Below are positions 48,901 to 57,900 of a stretch of DNA of 64,000 bases, piece after piece. The stretch lies in the NCBI GenBank assembly GCA_963682005.1, contig OY820914.1, forward strand, positions 3,100,001 through 3,164,000, given 5' to 3'. The DNA comes from CAIYUC01 sp963682005. Lineage in GTDB: Bacteria > Bacteroidota > Bacteroidia > Bacteroidales > FEN-979. The position numbers and the translations under genes were made by a program. The notes under the pieces are model-generated. The model was not told where the DNA came from and made no database searches. It saw only the letters and a list, made by a program, of their open reading frames with translations. Within the stretch, counting starts at the first letter, position 1, and each line of letters starts with the position of its first letter.

Positions 48901-51900
48901 TGCTGATATCGTGGGTAACAACATCTGTACATCCGGCGGTGTTTGTAACAGTCAGCGTTACTGTATACGTTTCAGTATCGGGAGTATAATAGGTATGACA
49001 AGGATTCTGCTCTGTTGAATAATTATTTATACCGGATGCAAGATCTCCAAAATCCCACATCCATGAAAGTATCGGATGAACCGGACTTACAGAAGCATCT
49101 GTAAAGCATACAGAATCACATGAAGAAACGAGGTATGTGAAACTTCCTGTGGGCCTTGGCGCAAGAATCACTTGTTTCATTGCAGAATTAAGGCAACCGT
49201 TGATGTCATATACGATAAGGGTAACGCTATATGTCCCGAAATTTGCATACTGGTGTGTTGGATTCTGATCGGTGCTGTAAGTTCCGTCCCCGAAATCCCA
49301 ATGCCAGGAATTAATCAAATTTCCTCCGATGAATGTGGAAAGATCAGAAAAAAGAGTCGGTTCGCCTGGAATGTAGCAATTCGCCCCTCCTGGTTGGCTG
49401 TAACTGAAATCAGCAGTTGGATTTTCATGAACAATTACATTCCTGACCACACTGGCGACACACCCGTTTTGGGTAGTCACAGTCAGTGAAACAAAATATG
49501 ATCCTGCATTGGCATATGTGTGAACAGGGAATTGCAGTGGGGAAGAGGTTCCATCGCCGAAATCCCATAGCCATGATATGATGTTGTCGCCAATGCAATA
49601 GGAAAGATTATTAAAATATGTCGGCGAAAGCTTGCAAACGGAATCGGCACTAAAATCAGCTACAGGCCCCGGCTTTACCATGACATCCTGGGAAATACAG
49701 GTTGCGCAGTTATTCCCGTTGGTAACGCAAAGCATGACTGTGTATGTTCCGGGGAAGGTATAGGAATGAGAAGGGTTTTGAAGTGTCGATGTATTGTTGG
49801 GTCCAGGGTCTCCGAAATCCCAGTTCCAGGACTGAATAGCACTGCCGGATCCGTTGGAATAATCTGTGAAATATGTTGGCTGGTTTGTACAGCCGGGACT
49901 GAACTGGAACATGGCGGTAGGTGCCGGAAAAACATTCACGACCTTCGTGACGGAATGAGTGCAGCCATTGGCATCCGTTACTGTCAGAGTAACATTATAC
50001 TGACCTGAGAGTGGAAACAGGTGGGGAACCGGATCTCTGAAAATCGCATAGCTTAAGGTGCTACCGTCTCCGAAATCCCAATTCCACTGGGTTATAGACG
50101 CTGGTGAGCCGGTCGAAAGATCATTGAAAATGGTAATGTCTCCGGCACAATGCTCTGTAAAGGTATAATCTGCAACCGGACGAGGGTTGATAATTACCGG
50201 TTTAACCGTGGTTTGAGAGCAAAGATTGTTGTCGGAAACTGTAAGTGAAACATTAAATGTTCCTGCGGATGTAAAGGTATGCGAGGGGTTTTGGGAAAGC
50301 GATGTATTGGCAAGTCCTGAACCTGAATCGTCAAAATTCCACTCCCACCGCACAATAGTTCCTGCGATGATCGTGGTTAGATCCGTAAATTGTGTGGCTT
50401 GTCCGAAACATTGATTCACCCATGAAAAGTCGGTTGCCGGGAGCGGGTTGAAATACAAAGTTTTGATGATCGTATCCAGGCATCCATACGTGTTTGCTAC
50501 GACCAGTCTTACATCGTATGACCCGGCAACGGTGAATGTATGTGAAGGATCAGGCAGATTTGAAATATTGGCGGGACCGGAAGCAGGATCATCAAAATTC
50601 CATTCCCAGGAAACGAAACCCTGTGCATTGGATACCGATGCATCCTGAAAATAGGTCGTTTCGCCCAGGCAAATCACGGATGAATAGGTAAAGTCCGAAG
50701 ATGGGGCAGGGTTTACGGTCACATAGAACAGGACAGAGTCGCTGAGACAATTGTTCAGTGCGGCAACAACACGATAGGCCACAACGCCCGGGAAGGTACC
50801 GGTGTTGATCAGCAGCTCATGGATCGGGTTCCCGATCCCGGTCTGAGAGAATCCGGTCACCGATCCGGTTGCAAGGGTGGCAGTCCATGAGACCTGGAAT
50901 CCTGTGAAATCCGTGGTTATCAGTATATTGGTCCATTCTCCTGAGCAGATGGTGTAATTGGTTATGGAATTCGTGATTTCTGGTGTCGGGTTTACATAAA
51001 TGATATAATCTTTCGGTTGGCCCGGGCAATTGCCGATTACCGGAAAAACGGTGTAGGTTACTGTCCCGCCTGCCGGATTATTTGAATAAAGGATCTCCGG
51101 AGGGATGTTGCCGGTACCGGAGGCTGTATTCCCTGTTACGTTAATGGCCGAGGAGGTCCAGGTATAAATTGTGCCGTAAACATCCGACTGGAAAACAACT
51201 TCGCTGGTAAGCCTTCCTGAACAGGCAACCTGTGACCAGGAAGAAGTGGTGAGATGCGGGTCAGGCCGGACAACAATCCTGAAATTCACCGTACTGCCAT
51301 CGCATTCCTTCCCAAGATAAGAAGTCGGTGTAATAGAGTAATCAACATATCCGGGCGTATTGAATGCATTGTACAGTGTTTGTGGAGGGATGAAATTTCC
51401 CCCGTTGGAGGTATACCCTGTGATTCCCGGACCCGGGTTGGCAGTCCATGAAAAACTTGTTCCGGGGATGTTCGAAGTGAGGTCAACCTGAGCAGATGTT
51501 CCTCCGGAGCAAATTGTATCACTCATTGGAATGTTTGTCACTGACGGCTTTGGACTTACTTCGATGATGTATTGAAGGATGATCCCGTCACATGCGCTGG
51601 CGGTTGGTATGATCGTATAAATAACCTGGCAAAGCGAGGTTGTCAGGTTGAATATTGTTTGTGATGGAATGACAGGGCCCGATCCGGAGACAAGATAGCC
51701 TGTAACGCCCGGGCATGCTGTAGCTATCCAGGTATAGGTAGTTCCTGGTACAGAAGATATAATGTTAACGGGCTGGGTTGCTTCACCGGAACATATGACC
51801 TGTGATGGCGGGTCAAATGTCAATGCAGGCATAGGATTTACCTGGATGGAGTAATCAAAGGAAGGGCCGGGGCATCCGTTGGCCATCGGGGTAATTGTAT

Positions 51901-54900
51901 ATACCAGAATTTCTGTCACATCAGCAGAATTAAAAATTGCCTGTGACGGGATATCTCCCGTTCCTGAAACGATGAAGCCGGAAAGGTCAGGTGGAGGATT
52001 AAGAACAATCCAGGTAAATGAGGTATTCTGGACCCCGGAGGTCAGGATTACAGGCTGCGTAAGAGGTGTTCCCGAACAAACAACCTGCGACGGAGGTGTG
52101 GCAATCACGTCTGGCAGTGGGTCAACCTGGATCGAATAGGAAAAAGGTATGCCGAAACATGTATCGGATTGTGTTCTTAGGATATATGGGATTACTGTGT
52201 ATGTAAGTGTGACAATGTCATTGGAAGCATTGATCAGTGTCATGGAAGGCAGGTCCCCGAATCCAGGAGTAATAAACCCGGTGAGTGTCGGAGTTGAGGG
52301 AGTAAGGTCGGTTTGCATCCATTTAAACCCTGCTCCTGCAACATTCGAAACAAATGAAACTCCGGTTGTAATCTCTCCGGAACAGATCTCTTCCGTATTG
52401 ATATTATTCATCACAACTGGTACCGGCAATACATGAATAACAGAGGAAAAGGGGTCTCCATCGCAGTTTCCGACCCAGGGGGTAATCGTATATACAAGGT
52501 CCCCGGTGAAATTTGAACTGTTGCTGATCCCGGTTTGTGCTGGAATGTCAGTTGTAGTGCCTGATGGGATATAGGATCCCAGGTAGGCAGGTGCGGAAGC
52601 GTTCCAGGTATAACTGGTTCCGGTTATATTGGAACTGAAATTAATCTGTGTGGTAGGTTCTGCGTTGCAAATAGTCTGATCAACAGGAGTGCATGTCATT
52701 GAAGGACGGGGGTTGACAGTCACTACATGTGTAATGGTGTCGCCTGAACAGGTGAGCCCGAACTGGGAAGTAGCATAAATTGAATAGGTGACGGTTCCGG
52801 AGGCTAAATTGGGATTGATCATATTCTCAGGTAAAATATTCCCTGTTCCTGCTGCTGTAAAATTGTAGATGTTTGCGGGAGATGCTACAGCGGTCCAGTG
52901 AATGATACCGGAAGGAATATCTGAAGAAAGATCAACCTGCTGGGTCGTCTCCCCGGAACAAACCTCTTGCGAATCAAGTGAACTGGATACAGTTGGTCTT
53001 GGATTTACAGTAATAGTATAATAAACAGTATCTCCGTCGCAGGTATAATTGCCCGGGAAAGTGGCCGTGGGGCCGATGGCAAATGTGACAGTTCCGGGAA
53101 TTGCTCCTGAATTGGTTATGTTCTGAATGGGGATATCTCCCGTGCCTCCTGCCATAAAACTGCCAGCCATGATCGGACCTGTTGACGTGGCCTTCCATAC
53201 GAAGGTAGTATTTGATACGGAGGAAGTAAGAATGACTGAAAAGGAAGGATCCCCTGAACAAAGAGTCTGGGGTGGAGGATTAAAGGACACATCCGGGTTT
53301 GGATTTACAACAATTGAACAAGTCATTGGTGCTCCTGGGTTTCCGTTCAACAGAGGAGTAACAGTATAGATCACTGTAGCTGGGGAAGAGGTTGTGTTGA
53401 TAAACGTTTGAGATGGGATGGGACTCCCATTGCCGCTTGGGATTGGCACGACAACACCTGGTGGAATCGTTGTAGCAGACCAGGAAAAGGTCGTACCGGT
53501 GACATTGGAACTGAATGTGACCGGGATTGAGGTTTTTCCTGAACAAAGTGTCTGAATGGCAGGATTGATGCTCAGATCGGGGGAAGGATTGATGATGATG
53601 GTATAATCCTTGGCCGGACCGGGACACCCATTGATCGTGGGGATAATTGTATAGGTCACTGTTCCCGGGTCAAATGAGGAATTAAAGATCTGTTGCGATA
53701 GGATGTCTCCGTTACCTCCGGGAATGAAACCCGTAATAATCCCGGGTGGGTCGGCAACACCTGTCCATGAAAATCCCAGTGTTCCCCCTGAAGCGGTCGA
53801 TGTCAAGGTGACAATAGTGGTTGTTCCGCCGGAAGGAATTGTCTGGGTTAATACCGTATTTGCAACCTGTGGAACAGAATTTACGGTGACATCGGCATAG
53901 AATTCATCTCCGGTGCATCCCGTCGGAGGGTTGTTCGGGTTGTTCGGAACAATGGTGAAATGTACTGTTTGCGGTGTATTTCCGGAGTTCGTGTAAATCT
54001 TTGTTATGGGACCGCCAGACCCTGATAAACTTCCGGCGATGACCGGTGGGAAATTTGCTGTCCAAGTGTAAGTGGTCCCGGGAATATCGGAGGAAAGAAT
54101 GATGTTCGTTGTTCCTCCACTACAGATTATGGGCTGAAGGTTGTTCGCGGTGCCTGTTGGTTTTGGAATAACATTGATGACATAAGTCAAGGAAGCTCCC
54201 GGGCAAGCAATACCCATATTGGAAGATGGGGTTATAGTATAAGTGACCGTGCCGGCTAAGCCAGGAATTGTTGTTATTATTTCTGCCGGTATGTAATTCG
54301 TGGTTCCGGTAGTTTGGAATCCTGGCTGCATGTTAATCCCAGTGGCTGTCCAGGAAAATGTGGTACCGCCGATATTAGAGGTCAGGTCAATCCGTTGTGA
54401 GGAAAGTCCCGAACAAACAGTTTGGGGAGATATTGGAGTTGCTATGACTCCAGGGGCAGGATTAACAGTGACAATATAATTGACAGGGCTACCCACGCAG
54501 CCATTGGCTGTCGGAGTGACTGCATAGGTAACAGTACCGGCGCTTGATGCCATGTTGTAAATCTGGTCTGGAGGTATCTGTGTCACATTATTGCCAATTG
54601 CTGAATACCCAGTGATCTCAAGAGGAAGGTTTGTAGATGCAGTGAATGAATATGTGGTTCCCGGAACGGTGGAAGTCAAAGATACGGCAAGGATATGATC
54701 ACCGGAACAAATGGTCTGGTTCGGCAAAAGTGGCGGAAACAGAACATCTGGTAAAGGATTAACTGTGACATGATAAACTGCCTGGGGCCCTGGACAGCCG
54801 CTAAAGGATGGCATAATGGTGTAGGTTGCCTCACCGGGAGTCAATAATGGATTTGTCAGTTGGTCATTGATCAGGGATCCGCTGCTGCCGGGTGTAATCC

Positions 54901-57900
54901 CATTTACAGTAGGAATTGTATTGGCTCCTGTCCATGAAAAGGTTGTTCCTGTAACATCAGCTGTCAGATTGATATTTGTATATTCCCCTGAACAAATGTC
55001 CTTGGATAATGGATTTGTGGCCAGATGGGGAATTGGGTTAACTGTAACAACATATGAAAAATCATTTCCCGGGCAGTTGTTTGCTGTTGCAATAACAGAA
55101 TAGGTGACAGTACCAATGGTTGTACCGGAATTGGTGATTAAGTCAGCAGGTATCTGGGTTACATTGGACGCTGCCGCGGTGAACCCGGTTATTGATCCGC
55201 TTGATGGCGCTGCGGTAAAAGAGTATGTGGCACCGGAAACATCAGATGTGAGATTCATAGGTGTTATATTTTCACCTGAACAAATGGTTTCTGATGGAAT
55301 GGAGAAATTGACATTCGGAAGCGGGTTCACTGTAATGACCGGGGCTGGGGAAACAGTTGATCCCGGGCATCCGGATGCTGAAGGGGTAATAGCAAACACA
55401 GCCGTACCTGCTAAGAAGGTGCCATTATTCAGGATAGCCGTGATCGGAACATCTGCTGAAACACCTGTAGCCCCGGAAGGACCTGTAACGACATTTCCCG
55501 GGTACGAAGCGGACCAGTTATAAATTGTTCCGTTAACAGTAGAACTCAGATTTATTATTTCAGTTTGGCCGGAACATAGAGGATTGATCAGGGATGTAAA
55601 AGTCATAACGGGGAGTGGTTTCACATTAATGATATAATCTGCGGGTACGCCCGGACAGGATGAGCCGGAAGTCGGGATAATATGATACGTTACTGTTCCA
55701 TTTGTGTTCCCCGGATTTAACAGAAGTTGAGAAGGAATTGTGTTTCCTCCTGTTGGGGTGTATCCGGTAATCCCACCTAAAGGTGTTGCTGTCCATGTAA
55801 AGCTTGTTCCTGCTACATTGGAAGTTAGTATAACAGTTGTTGACTGGTCCCCGGAACAAACAGGCTGGTCCATTGGTGAGTTTGTAACAGTTGGCGCCGG
55901 ATTTACGGTAATAATATGAGTTTGAGCTGTCCCAGGACAACCCGAATATGTTGGAGTGATCGTATATGAAATTGTTCCGGGCGTGCTCAATGTACTTGTG
56001 ATCAGGGGACTGTCCGCATGTAATGGACTCCCCGTACCTGATGTGAGATACCCTGTTATTTGGGCAACGGCACTTCCTGACCAGGAAAATGTTGTTCCGG
56101 GAACTGTTGTGGTTAACAATACCGGTTGGGAGTTTTCTCCTGAGCATATTGATTGACCGGTTTCTGATGGCGAAACTGTTGGAACCGGGTGAACCGTTAC
56201 AGTGAAGGTTGTTGTATCGCCAAAACAACCATTTGCATGGGCAACAACTTTATAAATTACCACGCCATCGGAAGTCCCTGTGTTCGTCAGGCTCTCGTTT
56301 ATCGTAGTTCCACAACTGGCCAGGCAATCGGAAAGGCCGGTGATCATACCTCCGGAAGGAGGCACCAGGATGCTTGCTTTCCAGGTAAATGTTGCGGGAG
56401 GGCTTGTGACATTGGATGTCAGCGGGATTCCGGCGGAGGTGCCGGAGCAGATATCTTTGATGAGGATCGCATTAGATACATTCGGTTTGGGGTATACAGT
56501 GACGGAATAATTGGTAGCATTTCCTGCACAAGAATTGGCCGTTGCAATTACAGGATATGTAACTGTTGAATTGTCATCGGTTGTATTTACAAGAGTCTGT
56601 TGAATGGCGGTTCCACAGGCTCCATTGCACGGGGCTGCTCCTGTGACACTTCCGGGAGGAGCAATGACCGGCGTTCCCCACGTAAAAGAAGCCCCGGCAA
56701 CATTAGAACTTAACTGGATGTCTGTTGCAGTCCCACTGCAAACCGCGAGGGAAGCCGGGGAAAATAACACAGTCGGGTTTGGGTTGATTGTTACAATCAC
56801 CTGGATTGGCAATCCATCGCAGTTGTTAGCTCGGGGTGTAATGGTATATGTTGCAGTGCCGGAAGTTGTCCCTGTATAGGTCAGCGTTTGTGCAATGGTC
56901 GAACCGCAGGTTGTCGATACACAACTGCTTCCCCCGCCTACTTGGGAAGAGGGGGCATAAGTCCAGGTAAACGTTGATCCGGCAATTGTTGATGTAAGGG
57001 TAATATTCGTTTGAGCCCCGCTGCAGATTACCGGGCTTAAATTGTTGGCGGTGACCACAGGCAAAGGTTTTACAACCAAGGAAACTGGGGCGCTTATGGT
57101 CGTTCCGCATTCATTCGTTACTGCAATGGTTATCGGGAATGTTCCGGCTGCAGGATATGTTGCACAAGCATTTTCAACTGTCGGATCAGGTGAGGTCCCG
57201 CCAGTGAAATTCCATAGGTAAGTCGGGGCATTACCCCAGCATGTAGACCATGTTATTCCGGGACAGGTCGAAGCCCCTTCGCAAATTGAAGCAGGTGCAG
57301 TGAGGGATACAGTTGGTTTTACTTTCACCGTTACGGTCTGGTATGAGGTAACACTTCCGCAGGAATTGGTTACCTGCAGATTTATCCGGTATGTTCCCGG
57401 GTTTGTGAAGATAAATGAGGGTGTTGCGGAGTGAAGATCGGAACCTGTTTTAAATTGCCAGGAACTTGAATTTGGTGGACAGGATGATGAGCCGGTATAA
57501 TTATCGACCGTCCAGGTATAAACGAGCGTATTACAAGGATTGTCAGTTGTGGAATTATTAACGGTAGTTACTTCAAAAGGTGCGCAACTGCTATTCGGAG
57601 TTATTGTAAAAGAGGAAACGGGTTGAGGGTCGATGCAGATGAAATGGCAGACTGAATCCTTGTCTGTGCTGTTGCAACTGTTCCATCCTTCAAGACAGAC
57701 CGTGTGAAGTCCGGATGTTTGGAACAAATAAACAAAGTTTGGAGGAGGTGCTGTAGCCAGGAGATTCTCCTGTTTCATAATTCCGTCGACATACCACCGG
57801 TAATTCGCCCGGAAAGAGGGTAAACTCCCGGTGATATAACAGTTATTCTGCGATGTATTGGTAAATGTGACAGCAGGTGTTATACAGGCGGTGGAAGGGT